Under the pieces are notes generated by a model. That model was not told where the DNA came from, ran no database searches, and saw nothing but the letters and a program-made list of their open reading frames with translations. The position numbers and the translations under genes are program-made. A stretch of 64,000 nt of DNA from Liquidambar formosana (lineage: Eukaryota; Streptophyta; Magnoliopsida; Saxifragales; Altingiaceae), in NCBI GenBank assembly GCA_039720395.1, contig CM077820.1, positions 52,195,666 through 52,259,665 of the forward strand. Direction: 5' to 3'. This document shows, piece after piece, positions 12,126 to 23,279 of the stretch. Numbering within the stretch: position 1 is the stretch's first letter; every line of letters begins with the position of its first letter.

Positions 12126-12998
12126 TTAAATTTGACCCATCCCAAAAATATCAAAACTTCTCTTACTTCTAGTCCTAATTTTATCAGCTTCATTAGGATA
12201 AATTACACTATATTCCCTTAAATATATAGGGGCAAAATCTCATTGTAATTGAGTTAATATTTTACTTCTTCAAGATTAATTTTCCAGCTACACCTCTAAT
12301 TATTTTCCTAATTAACGTGAAGTGGTGATATGACATGATATATCAACCACTTTGCTAGGGTGATGTTACCAGGCAACTTGTCACATCAAATGATAAATAA
12401 AAGATCACAAATGGGCAATGAGAATAGCAACATTTTCTTTGTACATTGGAAAATAGTAAAATATTATTTTATCCACTTTTTATCATTCATCTTTTACTAC
12501 CCACACCTAAATGTGTGAAAAGTGGATAGATATAAGTGAAAACTATCATACAGATCCTAATATAAAAAAATGAGAAATTATCACAGATGAATAAGTGAAA
12601 GAACATGAGTGTAAAATAGATAAGTGAAATAGCACTACTCTTATACAATAAGATGTAAAAAACTACATGCATTGTCTATCCTTTACTGGCGGTGCTACAT
12701 AATCTGTGTCCTACCCGCAAGGATTCCGTATGACCCATATGGACCCCTCTATTAATGGTATTCTTTATGATAAGACGGCTAAAGGAGCCACGGGTGGATC
12801 CACTGCCCAAATTTCCATAAACAAATGCACTGATGATAAATGGGTAAAGGCCAGCCGGGTTCAAAGTTTCACTCAAGTATTGACAAATCTTTCCTCTTAG
12901 ATTGAGGTAAAGGCCAGGTATGTACCCACATTTTAAGTTTTTCCCTTACCAAATGGTTCGGTGTGTCTATTACAGATCACACCACCATCTTCATTTAA

Positions 12999-13231
12999 GG
13001 GTTGTTTGGAAAATGTAAAAATTTAATCAGTTGAAGATAAATCTGATCAGTTTTTATTTTACACTATTTAGTAAGTCTATTTTTCCTATTAATCAGTTTA
13101 GCTCTGTTTTAAAAATAAAGTATAAACACAGTTTTTTTCAAACCAACTACGAGTTTATTTATTTAAAAATCAGATAACAGTTATGAAATAGACCTAATCT
13201 GATCCAATTTTTGAAATTTCCAAATAGACCC
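12999..13231. mobile_element. MITE in intron 2 of copy 1, Tourist-like
   Basis: Ends GGGTTGTTTGGAAA and inverted GGGTCTATTTGGAAA, with TTA/TAA-type bases at both borders. Copy 2 lacks this segment. Class inferred from the GGG..TTTGG ends. Confidence 0.5.
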
Positions 13232-13516
13232 TTATAATACAGGTGTACAGCTCAGTAAGGAAATGAGGATGCCTTCATGATTAGGTTTGACTGGGTGAAC
13301 CAACGACCTAAGCTAGCTTGGCATAAACTCTGCTTACCAAACATGAGGTCTTTTTCGAGCTATAGGAACCGAAATTGAGTCATGCTTTATCACCAAAAAA
13401 AAAATAATAATAATAATCAAATAAATTATTCTGGGGATGAATTATGTTTCGATGGCACTTTGTAGGATAATCTGTCTTATAATTTAATTACAGTCGATCT
13501 TGACAATGTATTGCAG

Positions 13517-14455
13517 AGACATATTAAGGAAGAGTTGCGGAAGGCCGGTGTTAGAACAGGTCGGCAAAATGTAACCTACGAAGATGTTGGTAAGGGAGAA
13601 AAGGAAGATGTTGGTAAGGGAGGAAAGGATGACAACCACAAAGGTACTTACTTCACTGAAATCAAGGAAGCAACAGAAACCCATATAGTAGTGGCCGCAC
13701 TCATTGCAACTGTAGCCTTTGCCGCAAGTTTCACCATGCCCGGTGGTTACATTAGCGACAAGGGCCCAGACCAGGGCACTCCCGTTTTAGCGAGAAAAGC
13801 AACTTTTAGAGCATTTGTTATTTCAAATAGCATAGCCATGATGCTCTCAAGTTCTGCTGTGTTTATTTACATTTTTTTGGCGATGCCTCTTCCTGACAAA
13901 AGCAAGTTCCATTCTTACTTCAAACTGGCCGCGTACCTCAATATATTTGCGGCGGGAGCAATGATGGTTGCGTTTATGACGGGTCAGTACACAGTGTTAC
14001 AACATTCGTCAGGGCTTGCTATTGCCACGTGTGTCATTGGTAGCTCCTTCTTTTTCTTCTACTATGAGCTATTTCTAAGGTCATATGTTGCGCCACTTGT
14101 AAAGTCAGGTAGTGAGGCGTCTTTCCTCGACCTGCTTGATAAAGCCCTCGACGCTTTCAACGACCTACTTGAGAAAGCCATTGACACTTTGAGCGACATT
14201 CTTGACGCTTGCAGCGAGACACTTGATACATCCCTTATCGTTGTGAGCGAACTAAATGACTTACTCTTGGATTGTTTACCTGACACAGCTCCTGTCCCTA
14301 TCAAAATCCTAGTTGTGGTTGCCAAAACCCCTTTCCTCGTCCTGCTTTTTGCGCTTGTGTTTGTCACGTGTAGTTTTTATCTTCTATTCGTAGTGCTAGT
14401 TTTAAAAAGGAGGTGGTATAGGAATCCTATGTTGGAAATGAGGGTTTTAAATTAA
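13517..14455 (+). CDS. Ankyrin copy 1, exon 3 (PGG domain)
   Basis: Acceptor at TTGCAG|AGACAT; open to the TAA at 14453-14455. A charged linker with a repeated DVGKG motif leads into the PGG domain: EATETHIVVAALIATVAFAA, then SFTMPGGY. Further membrane spans lie around FVISNSIAMMLSSSAVFIYI, AYLNIFAAGAMMVAFMTG and GLAIATCVIGSSFFFFYYEL, with a last one near FLVLLFALVFVTCSFYLLF. Between spans 4 and 5 there are three 11-residue units (DLLDKALDAFN, DLLEKAIDTLS, DILDACSETLD) from a 33-bp tandem repeat at about 14129-14227. Confidence 0.9.
   Translation, partial: RHIKEELRKAGVRTGRQNVTYEDVGKGEKEDVGKGGKDDNHKGTYFTEIKEATETHIVVAALIATVAFAASFTMPGGYISDKGPDQGTPVLARKATFRAFVISNSIAMMLSSSAVFIYIFLAMPLPDKSKFHSYFKLAAYLNIFAAGAMMVAFMTGQYTVLQHSSGLAIATCVIGSSFFFFYYELFLRSYVAPLVKSGSEASFLDLLDKALDAFNDLLEKAIDTLSDILDACSETLDTSLIVVSELNDLLLDCLPDTAPVPIKILVVVAKTPFLVLLFALVFVTCSFYLLFVVLVLKRRWYRNPMLEMRVLN
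14129..14227 (+). repeat. 33-bp in-frame tandem repeat, three units
   Basis: Three 33-bp units encode 11-residue amphipathic repeats starting D(L/I)L. Copy 2 has only one clear unit and a second partial one, so the number changed between paralogues. Confidence 0.75.
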
Positions 14456-15433
14456 TTGGTTTATTATTTTGTTTTTTAAAATCTTTTTGGATAAGATCAA
14501 ATCTTTATTGGATAGACTTTTATATAAGATCAAATCTTTTCTGAATAAGATAGAATCTTTTATGGATAAGATGAAATCTTTGTATTAATGACTAAGAGTT
14601 TGAGTTTTACAAGTAACCTATTACTTCTCTTATAATCTATCAATTCTCCTATATATAGGGATGCTGGGTATGTTATTTGAGAAGAGTTTTTGAGAGAACT
14701 AACTTGTGGTTACTTTTGGTGTGACCTTGAAGTTCCAAGTTACGAGTTCTATCTAATAGTTAACTACTATATGTTTTGAGTTTGTGTTGGGCATAATTTG
14801 ATGGGATTTATTCCTTAGGTTGAGTTTGGTTCGAGAGAATGGAATGGAATAAAATAAAATGAGAGTGGGAATAGAATAAGAATGGGAATAAAATGGAAAT
14901 AGTCATTTCTATGCCTAATGTTTAGTAAGGGGTGAGAATGAAATAAAAAATAATAGATATGATCCACTTTTAATAATTTTCACTCCTTAAAAGAAGAAAA
15001 TAGACATTCCTTTTTATTTGAAAACGAATGACTATTATTTCCAACGAGGAAATAGACTCTCACAAAGAAATCATCATTCTATTATCTTGTACTACTAAAT
15101 ATTCATTTTTTTTTTATTTTTTTTAATCTTTTAATGAAATGGTATTATCATTAATTTTTTATTGTATTCTGTGTTAGTCCTTCTACCGTTGTGGAAGGTA
15201 CGTTTGTCGCCCTTCACTTGTTTAGTCGCTCATGCGCTCTGCCTAACACGAGTGACGCGACGATGCCTTAAGTATTATCACGTTCACTGCCCAAAGAACT
15301 AGTGCTTTTCACACCTTTCTTAACACTCAACTCATTTCCAATTTTCACCGAAGAATAAAACTAATGCTGCGGTTTATTTGATGGATTTGTAGGAGAATTT
15401 GGACTAAGGTAAAGTTTCAATGCCAAAATTATA
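14456..15433. other. Spacer downstream of ankyrin copy 1
   Basis: No gene seen. Includes short direct repeats of (g)ataagat(c/g)(a)aatctt at about 14488-14582, likely in the 3' untranslated region, and a segment at 15180-15365 that recurs at about 33040-33310. Confidence 0.6.
15180..15365 (+). repeat. Dispersed repeat, partner of 33040-33310
   Basis: Shares tgtggaaggtac, agtcgctcatgc, gatgcctt(t)aagta, a 'gttcact' segment, 'agtgc(t/c)ttt(c)(t)cacct' and a gaagaa(t/c)aa end, in the same order, with the partner. Not recognised as a known gene. Confidence 0.6.
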
Positions 15434-15697
15434 CTCCATCCGTTTTTATTTTATTAGTCTCTTTTTTCTTTTTGATGTTTCAAAATTATAATTTCATTCA
15501 AAAAATTAATGATTCATTTAGTTTGATTTTCTACAATACTATTTTTTATGGGTATTTTATTTTTTTTCAAACATTTATACACTTGAGGGCAAAATTGCAA
15601 TATTAAAATATATACATGTTGATGTGAAAGTATTTATTAGGTTTTCCTAAGAAAAACGTGTTATTTAAAAATAATAATCAAGCGGGAACGGAGTGAG
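15434..15697. mobile_element. Stowaway-like MITE
   Basis: CTCCATCCG start and CGGAGTGAG end with TA target bases on both sides (15432-15433, 15698-15699). Confidence 0.75.
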
Positions 15698-15793
15698 TAG
15701 TTACAGTACAGTAGTAACAGCAAACAAAATTGAAATCTGGATTAGTCTAGTGCTGAGGGTGGATAGGAAAAAGGGTAAAAGTAGGATAAGTTA

Positions 15794-16160
15794 GAGCATC
15801 TCGAACGACAGAGTTAAATGGTGAGCTAAAGTTAAACTTACTTTTTAGTTCTGAAAGGTGTTTTCCAATGGTAAAGCTAAATTATGAGCTAAAATAGTTC
15901 AGAGTTAAACTGAGAGTCGAATAACTTAGAACTATTCATTTTACTTTTGAGCTATTTGGTAATGTCACCAAAATATGGAATAATGATAATTGGAAAGAAG
16001 GAAAACTAGGTGAACTAAAACATAACTTTTGCTATATTGGAACAGCCACTTTACCACAAAGTGCTATTTTTATTGTAAAATAGCTATTTTTACTTCTTTT
16101 TTTTTTAGCTAAAAATAACTTTTAATTCACCAAAATAGCTCTCTTGGGTTGGAGATGCTC
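15794..16160. mobile_element. Tourist-like (PIF/Harbinger) MITE, 367 bp
   Basis: Inverted ends GAGCATCTC...GAGATGCTC are flanked by TTA on both sides (15791-15793, 16161-16163). The interior is rich in 'agctaaa' motifs. Related ends are at 53861-55420 and 59360-59548. Confidence 0.8.
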
Positions 16161-16275
16161 TTAAAGGTTTAAACCCCTCTTATTATACCAAAAAACAAAA
16201 AATAAGATTAAAATCTCATCTTAATCCAAATCTTTTTTTTGTAAATCATTCATCCAAACAACGCAACACTACATT

Positions 16276-16445
16276 GTGGGGTTCCTCTTCCAAAAAAGTG
16301 CCCACGAAATTATGCTTGTTAATCATTTTATATTTAGACGTGCCCCTGACCGAAAGCACAACTTGCCTACCCCAGATTTACAATTCGTTGAATTCAAAGT
16401 GAATGATAATGGAAGCATTACCTTTCAACAAGTAGCATTCCCTCC
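16276..16445 (+). other. Possible coding fragment interrupted by the copia element
   Basis: An open frame reads HFIFRRAPDRKHNLPTP, then VEFKVNDNGSITFQQVAFPP. It has protein-like composition and runs straight into the retrotransposon. Across the insertion the frame would continue at 21334 for about 15 codons (LRQFNGMAQIF). I do not recognise the protein. It may be chance, or a gene fragment hit by the element. Confidence 0.3.
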
Positions 16446-16671
16446 GTCAAGAAATTAATTGAATCGAAAGAATTGTATATTTCATTCAAAATGTTACATG
16501 TCTATATATACAAGATTGTAAAATGAATTCCATGATACATGGAAAATAAAATAAAATCAAATCAAATATCAAATTGCCTATCTAAGAATAAATTTGAGAT
16601 CCCATGATTAGAGGGAAATCCCAATCAAAAGTCAATCCCAATCAAATTGAAAAGTTGCCTATCTTGTAACA
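16446..16671 (-). repeat. Copia 3' LTR
   Basis: 226 bp. On the minus strand it begins TGTTACAAGATAGG and ends ...AATTTCTTGAC; the final A of the usual CA end appears lost. It matches 21104-21330 apart from three substitutions and that base. Confidence 0.95.
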
Positions 16672-16678
16672 CTCCCCC

Positions 16679-19600
16679 TCAAGTTGGAGCATGAACATTG
16701 AGAATGCCCAACTTGGTAGCCAAGAAAAGAAACTGATCTTTGCCTAGCGCCTTCGTAAAAATATCTGCTCGCTGATGTGTAGTTGGAACATAGGCTGTTT
16801 GAATATACCCTTGCTGAATTTTTTCACGGATGAGATGGCAATCAAGTTCAATATGTTTGGTACGCTCATGATATACGGGGTTGGAGGCAATATGAATGGC
16901 TGATTTATTGTCACAGTAGAGGGTCATGGGAGTGGAGTGGGGAAAACCAAGATCCTCAAAAAGATAACGAAGCCAAGTTAACTCACAACAAGCAATAGCC
17001 ATAGCACGGTACTCTAACTCCGCAGACGATCGAGATATGGTATGTTGTCTCTTGCTTTTCCAAGATAAAGGACTATCACCAAGAAATGTACAGAAACCCG
17101 TAGTGGAACGACGTGTCATCGGACAACTCGCCCAATCTGAGTCACAATAGGCTGAAATTTGCAAAGAGGTAGTGGATAATAATAAAATGCCTTGTCCTGG
17201 TGTTCCTTTGAGATAACGAAGGAGGCGAATCGCAGCATCAAGATGAGGTTTCCGTGGTTGGGCCATGAACTGACTAAGAATATGGACAGCATATAATATA
17301 TCTGGTCTTGTGATGGTAAGGTAAATCAAGCGACCAATGAGACGACGATAAGGGGCTGGATCTTGCAAAAGCTGTCCATCATGATTGGTAAGTTTGAGAT
17401 TTTGTTCCATAGGAAAAGAGACCGGTTTGGAAGCTAATAAACCCATATCTTGAATAATCTCAAGGGTATATTTGCGTTGAGTAAGTAAAATGCCACGTGA
17501 GGATCGAAGAACTTCAATCCCAAGAAAATAGGATAAAGGACCCAAATCTTTGATATGAAAACGAGTGCGAAGAAAATCTTTGAGACTTGAAATTGCCAAA
17601 GAAGTATCACCTGTAATGATGATATCATCAACGTAAATCAAAACATATGTATGGGAGCCATTAGATTTCTTCACAAAGAGAGAGTAATCAGCCTTTGATT
17701 GAGTGAATCCTGCTTGAAAAAGAGCATCAGAAAACTTGGCAAACCATTGCCTTGAAGCTTGCTTAAGGCCATATAGAAACTTATTAAGATGACATACCCT
17801 TGTCTCCCCCTGTCGATTAAAACCTGGTGGAATCTTCATATAAACTTCTTCAAGTAAGTCGCCATGCAAAAATGCATTTTGGATATCCAATTGATGAAGG
17901 GACCAATTCATTTTGGCAGCCAAGGCAAGAAGACAACGTACTGTAGTGAGTTTTGCCACTGGTGCAAATGTTTTATGATAATCGATACCTTCTTTTTTAT
18001 TAAACCCCTTGGCAACAAGTTGCGCCTTGTAGCGCTCAATGGAACCATCGGCTTTGTATTTGATTTTGTATACCCATTTACAGCCAATAGGGACTTTTCC
18101 AGCAGGAAGGGAAACCAAAGACCATGTGTTATTTTCCTCAAGAGCAGAAATCTCTTTATTCATTGCATCCCTCCAATTTGGATCAATGACAGCTTGCTTG
18201 AAGCTGGTTGGTTCAGTGGTACTAGATAGAGTAGCCGCAAATGAACAACAGCGGGAAGAAAGCCGATCATAAGATAAAGTACTACATGAAGGAAACTTTG
18301 GTGTAGGGCCAGCCTGTGAAATAGACATTGAAGTGAGTGAAGAACTAGTGGCCAGTGAGCAATGGTAGTCTTGGAGGTAATGAGGGTGTTGTCTATTACG
18401 TGTGGAACGACGTAAAGGTTGGGAAAAATCAAAAGGTAAATGGGTAGAATGTGAGGGAGGAGGAGTAGGGTCTAAATGAGGCATGACATCAAGTGTCGAG
18501 GAGGTGGAGGATGAGCTTATGTTCAATGGTGAGAGTGTGGGATCATCTGGTAATGATATGGGCAGTACATTTGGGCTAGAAATAGAACATTCATGTGTAA
18601 ATGGGAAAACTTTTTCATGAAAGATAACATCACGACTGGTAAACACTTGTTTAGTGTCAAGATCAAATAATTTATAAGCCTTTTGAAAAGGTGGGTAACC
18701 AATGAAAATGCATTAGCGTGCTTTAGAGTCAAATTTATGTGAGAAGTGAATGTTATGAGCAAAAGCAAGGCATCCAAAAACCCTTAGATGATCAAGTTTG
18801 GGTTTATGATTAAAAAGTAATTCGTATGGACATTTTCCATTCAAAATTGATGTGGGAAGACGATTTATGAAATAAGCTGCAGTCAAAAGGCAATCACCCC
18901 AAAAATAAAGTGGTAAATTGGCTTGAAAAAGAAGGGCACGAGCAACTTCCAAAAGATAGCGATGTTTGCGTTCCACTGTGCCATTTTGTTGGGGGGTGCC
19001 AACACATGAATGTTGATGAATAATGCCATTAACATTTAAATATGCCTTCATATCATTGGTAAAAAATTCAATACCATTATCAGAACGAATGGCTTTCACG
19101 GTACAATCAAATTGGTTTTTAACATAACCGAAAAAATATTTGAGAAAGTGATTAACTTCAGATTTATAACGCATTAAGAACACCCAAGTGGAACGAGTAA
19201 AATCATCTACTAAAGTAAAAAAATAATGAGCACCATTACGAGATGAAATGGTATAACTACCCCAAATGTCACAATGTAATAACTCAAAAGGAAAAGTAGA
19301 TGTATTAGAACTAATGGGAAAAGGGAGACGAGAGAGTTTAGCCCGAGGGCATACATCGCAAAGACAATCAAGAAAAGAAATATTGGAATATTGTTTGCTA
19401 AGGGAAAGTAAACGAGTTTGGGAAGGATGGCCAAGCCGTAAGTGCCATAAATCAGAAGCAGCGGATTTATTAAGACGAGAATGGCAAATAGTGGACAAAG
19501 GTTGCCAAATGTAGAGACCACAAGATTCTTTACCCATTCCAATCATCGCTTTCGTTGACTGGTCTTGAAAGAGACAATGATCAGGAAAGAAAGTGACATA

Positions 19601-21021
19601 ACAATTATTTTCAAGAGCAAGCTTGTGAATTGAAATGAGTTTATAGGAGAAAGATGGAACACATAAAACATGATTTAAGACAATTATAGGAGACAAAATA
19701 ACAGTTCCAACATGTGAGATAGGGGTAAGATTACCATTAGGCAATTTTATGGGATTAGAATGAGGCACAGAAGAAATTGAAGAAAATAAAGAAGGGGAAC
19801 AAATAATATGGTCAGTTGCACCACTGTCAATGATCCGAGAAGTGTTTAATAAAGAGATGTTACAGCAAAGAGAAGTACCTGTCAGATTAGTCATAGGACT
19901 TGAAGTACCAGAAGCCCCTCGTTGAATCAAATTGAGAAGTTGATGAAATTGTGTTGGAGTAAACTGGGGAGTCATAGCATGGGAAAGAATACCCGATGCG
20001 GGAGTAGGTGGAGGAACATAAGAATGAACTAGAGGAGCAACCGAAACATTGTGAGCAGATGGTTGAAATTTGCGACGTTGAGTGGGGTTGTATCGGGGAT
20101 GACCTTGAGGATATCCAGTCAGTTTGAAACATTTTTCCTTCGTATGTCCACCGTTCTTGCAATAATTGCAAAATTGAGAAGCCGCAGATTGTGAGCCAGT
20201 GGTTGGAGCAGGAATGGCAAGAGTGGGTGAAGTGGTAGAGTTGAAAGTGCGAGCCGAGAAAGCTGTGTTATCATTAGTTTGGATGGGAATATGAAGGCCT
20301 CGTTGAGTTTCTTCTTGGAGAAGGAGAGAATAAGCACGGGTAACTGAGGGTAACGGATCCATCAGAAGAATTTGACTCCGAACAGCCGCACAAGAATCAT
20401 TTAAGCTCATGAGAAATTGCATAAGACGTTCTTGATCCTAATAGAGAGAAAAATTGGAGGCAGCCTCACAAGTGCAGGATACAAAAGGAGAGTAAGAGGC
20501 AAGTTCATCCTATGATTGCTTAAGTTTGGTGTAATAGGTGGACAACGAAAGTTGATATTGTGGAGTAATGTTGATATTTTTCTTCAACTGAAAAATGCGA
20601 GGAGCATTTTTTCGAGAGAAACGCTCATGAAGGTCACGCCAAATATCATAGGCCGACGAAGAATAAACAACACTATCTGCAAGATCTTTATCGCAAGCAT
20701 TCACAATCCAAGAAAACACCATTGTGTTGACACGAGTCCAAAGAGAATATTGAAGAGAAGAAGGCTCAGGGCGAGTAAGGGTACCATCAACGAAGGCCCA
20801 TTTGTTTTTTGCAATGAGTGCCAAGTAGCATAGTTATCACCAGTTAAACGATGAGAGACAAGAATGGTGCCTGGACTATCAGAATGATGCAGAAAATAAG
20901 GACTATTAAGAGATAGGGATGCATCAAGGTCATGAGAAACAGAGTCAGTAGAGGATTGTGAGGTAATGGGTATGGTGGTGATGGGTATGGTGGTGGTGGT
21001 GTTTGGTGCAGTAGAAGCCAT
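16679..21021 (-). pseudogene. Copia gag-pol polyprotein, broken
   Basis: Reads from 21021 (MASTAPNTTTT) downwards. The gag frame shifts at about 20822 by a small deletion, since the NYATW block is too short. Stops follow at 20510-20512 and 20438-20440. The long frame then shows a zinc knuckle (CNYCKNGGHTKEKC), protease (IIDSGATDHI), the integrase HHCC region and the integrase acidic blocks (HCDIWG, IRSDNG, PQQNGTVERKHR). After another stop at 18713-18715 come the reverse transcriptase (YVDDIIITGD) and RNase H (CDSDWA, SSAELEYRAMA, DNKSAI) to 16679. SSAELEY departs from the usual SSAEAEY. All post-shift parts lie in one frame. Confidence 0.95.
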
Positions 21022-21090
21022 TGGAGAAAATCAAAAAAGAACAAACGGATGGAAAATTAAAGGAGAAATAACAGGCCAAGAAAGAAATTA

Positions 21091-21103
21091 GGCTCTGATA
21101 CCA
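21091..21103 (-). other. Copia primer-binding site
   Basis: On the minus strand TGGTATCAGAGCC, complementary to the 3' end of plant initiator methionine tRNA, starting directly after the LTR end ACA. Confidence 0.9.
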
Positions 21104-21330
21104 TGTCAAGAAATTAATTGAATGGAAAGAATTGTATATTTCATTCAAAAGGTTACATGTCTATATATACAAGATTGTAGAATGAATTCCATGATACATG
21201 GAAAATAAAATAAAATCAAATCAAATATCAAATTGCCTATCTAAGAATAAATTTGAGATCCCATGATTAGAGGGAAATCCCAATCAAAAGTCAATCCCAA
21301 TCAAATTGAAAAGTTGCCTATCTTGTAACA
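21104..21330 (-). repeat. Copia 5' LTR
   Basis: 227 bp, TG...CA on the minus strand, next to the primer-binding site at 21091-21103. Confidence 0.95.
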
Positions 21331-21335
21331 CCTCC

Positions 21336-22560
21336 CCCCTGCGACAGTTCAATGGAATGGCACAAATTTTCCAAATCTCCTTAATTAAAGATCAACTCTG
21401 AATGGTAGGGGCTAAAATTTCCATACGAGCTATGGATGGATTCCTCCTTTCGGCCTCCAATCTATCTGGCTGCAAAACTGCCAAGGGAGCCTTGATCCAT
21501 AAACCTTATAAGCACTGGGATTTCACACATTATACCTGGTGATTAGATCTACAAATCATCTCCTCAGCCTGGGAATTGGGAACAAGAGATGCCTTTAGCA
21601 CGCTTTTTTCTTGTTTTGTTTTTGGATAACAATGAACACAATACTTTCAAAAAGGCCTACTATGGTGATAATAGCTGCTATCTGAGAGACTGAAATTTCA
21701 TCAAATTTCCAAATTATTTTGCTGGGAAACTCAACAAAGGGATAAAGATCTTAGGTTGTTAAGTCCATACCAATGAACCAAAATTAACATCAGGATCTCA
21801 TTAAGCCAGCAAGAGATCCAAAGCCATAAATCCAAATATGACACCATTTAAATCAAAATTACTACGCCAATGGAATTTCGTCTAGTGACATGTTCCATCC
21901 CAATAAAGGAATGGGGTTTGTGAAAATCTTGGTTTTGACTTTGTACGGGTGTGCGTGTCCTCCTATCCTTTGCAAAAAAAAAAAAAACCTATAATCTCTT
22001 TATTCCTAATTAATTGTCACTTTTAAAAAATCGCGTTTTTTAGGAAAGCTTATTAAATGCTTTCACATCAATATATGTATTTAAATATTTCAATTTTACC
22101 CTCAAGTGTACAAATATTTGAAAAATACTAGATGCACACGTGCGTTGCACGTGGTTATTTTTCAATAATATGAAATAAAAATGAAAGAATAATTTTTAAA
22201 GAATTAGATATTAATATCAGTTTGGTTAGATTTTTACTTCTAATGAAACTTATAGTGAGTAGTACAACTAATTTGAAAAATTTTAAGTTAATTAGTCACA
22301 AATAAATTTAGAATATACCAACAAAAGGATTTTTTCGTTAATTAGTCACAATAAGTTAATTAGTTACTTTTTAGTAATCATTTTTCAATTTAATACCAAC
22401 AAAAGGATTTTTTTTTCATTGGATTAAAAATAAATATTTGCAATTTTTCTATCCAAAATAACAAGACAAGATTACAAGATAAAATTTTTAAACTAAAGCT
22501 TCTTCCATTTTTTAAATTAGGATAGTGTACTAACAATAAACCAAAATTTGCCCCATCTAA
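21336..22560. other. Spacer between copia element and ankyrin remnant
   Basis: No gene established. A 47-codon open stretch follows about 21399 without recognisable domain. Part of a Stowaway-like MITE (about 22000-22130) is present, with 'gctttcacatcaatatatg' resembling the interior of 15434-15697 and 53416-53695. AT-rich sequence continues to 22560. Confidence 0.5.
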
Positions 22561-23130
22561 ATGAAATTCCTAACTTCGACTCTGGCCTTTACAGCAAGTT
22601 TCAACAAGCCTGTTGACAAAAGCAAGTTCTATATGTATTTTAAAGTGGCTGCCTACCTCAATATATTTTTCCACGGGAGAAATGGTGGTCGTCTTAATTC
22701 ATTATGGGCCAGTACGCAATGTTACAACATATATATGGCTTGCCATTGCCACTTGTGTCGTTGCTAGCTTCTTCTTCAGTTCTTCTATCATAAGCTATTT
22801 GTAATGCCAGGTGGTGACGCCTCTCTCATCAACCTACTTTGGAAAGCCATTCACGCTTTCTTCAACCTATTTGAGAAAGAGCCCCTCTCCCTTTCCAATT
22901 CCTATTTTCGTATGCCGTTTTCCCTTTCCTCGTCCCTCTTGTCTTGGTTGCGGCTGCTAAGGTTGGTTTTGATTATGAATTCCATTTATTCCTAGTATCA
23001 GTTGGAAAAATAAAGGGGTGGTCAAGGAATCGTAGTCCCCACTGATCAAAATGCCGCAGCCTAATTAGATGGCAAGTAGTAGTACCAATCTTCTATGACT
23101 GGTACAGGTTTTTGCACCCGTGTGGGTTTT
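22561..23130 (+). pseudogene. Third ankyrin/PGG gene copy, exon 3 remnant
   Basis: Frames in this stretch read DKSKFYMYFKVAAYLNIF, then the QYAVLQH-like region, LAIATCVVAS, ISYL, GDASLINLLWKAIHAFFNLF, then a degraded last span. These match exon 3 of copies 1 and 2 in order. The PGG signature and first span are deleted (TLAFTAS joins directly to NKPVDKSKF), and several frameshifts are present. Homology continues into the 3' untranslated region: 'agtagtaccaa' near 23077 matches about 44378. No ankyrin exons were found upstream; the copia element and spacer lie there. Flank copy C follows, as expected of a tandem unit. Confidence 0.85.
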
Positions 23131-23279
23131 TCAAAAATGGTAAGAAAATCTCCCATCACATTTTTTCTTCTTGTTACAGGACAAACTTGCTGTTTTGAAT
23201 TGCATAGGCAAATGGACTCATTCTATATGTATGTTTCTAGACACCACGTTAGAGAATAAGAATGGTTTCTTCAGTCACA

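Larger units (their letters stand above)
11442..13516 (+). other. Intron 2 of ankyrin copy 1
   Basis: Homologous to 41515-43469 of copy 2. It holds an A/T-rich repeat segment with recurring 'aaatttgaccctc' and 'gctcccaaaaaatt' motifs (about 11750-12190), a MULE-like MITE (11922-12125) and a short MITE (12999-13231). The uninterrupted site of the copy 2 hAT-like insertion is at about 12228-12236. Ends in TTGCAG. Confidence 0.8.
7357..14455 (+). pseudogene. Ankyrin-repeat/PGG-domain protein, copy 1 (one frameshift)
   Basis: Three exons (7357-8005, 10887-11441, 13517-14455) with GT-AG introns in matching phases (1, then 0) would encode a protein of about 713 residues, ACD6/ITN1-like in architecture. 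About eight ankyrin repeats come first, then a PGG domain with about four membrane spans and one more hydrophobic span near the end. Family members are plasma- or endomembrane proteins linked to salicylate-dependent defence, cell death or salt response; the role here is inferred. Summed exon length is 2143, one base over a multiple of three. The extra base lies near 11001-11013, where copy 2 is one base shorter, and it causes a TGA at 11018-11020. Everything else is open. It is either a recent pseudogene or carries a sequence error. Confidence 0.75.
16446..21330 (-). mobile_element. Ty1/copia LTR retrotransposon, complete but decayed
   Basis: Length about 4.9 kb, with LTRs at both ends and the target duplication cctcc (16441-16445 and 21331-21335). 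On the minus strand the 5' LTR is followed directly by a primer-binding site TGGTATCAGAGCC (initiator methionine tRNA). The 3' LTR is preceded by a polypurine tract (TTGAGGGGGAG). Domain order is gag, zinc knuckle, protease, integrase, reverse transcriptase, RNase H, which defines Ty1/copia. The LTRs differ at 3 of about 226 positions, so insertion is recent. The coding frame is broken by one frameshift and three stops, so the element is non-autonomous. Confidence 0.97.

Noticed and set aside
17864..18229. Plus-strand frames across the copia element
   Set aside because: Antisense shadows of the gag-pol frame.
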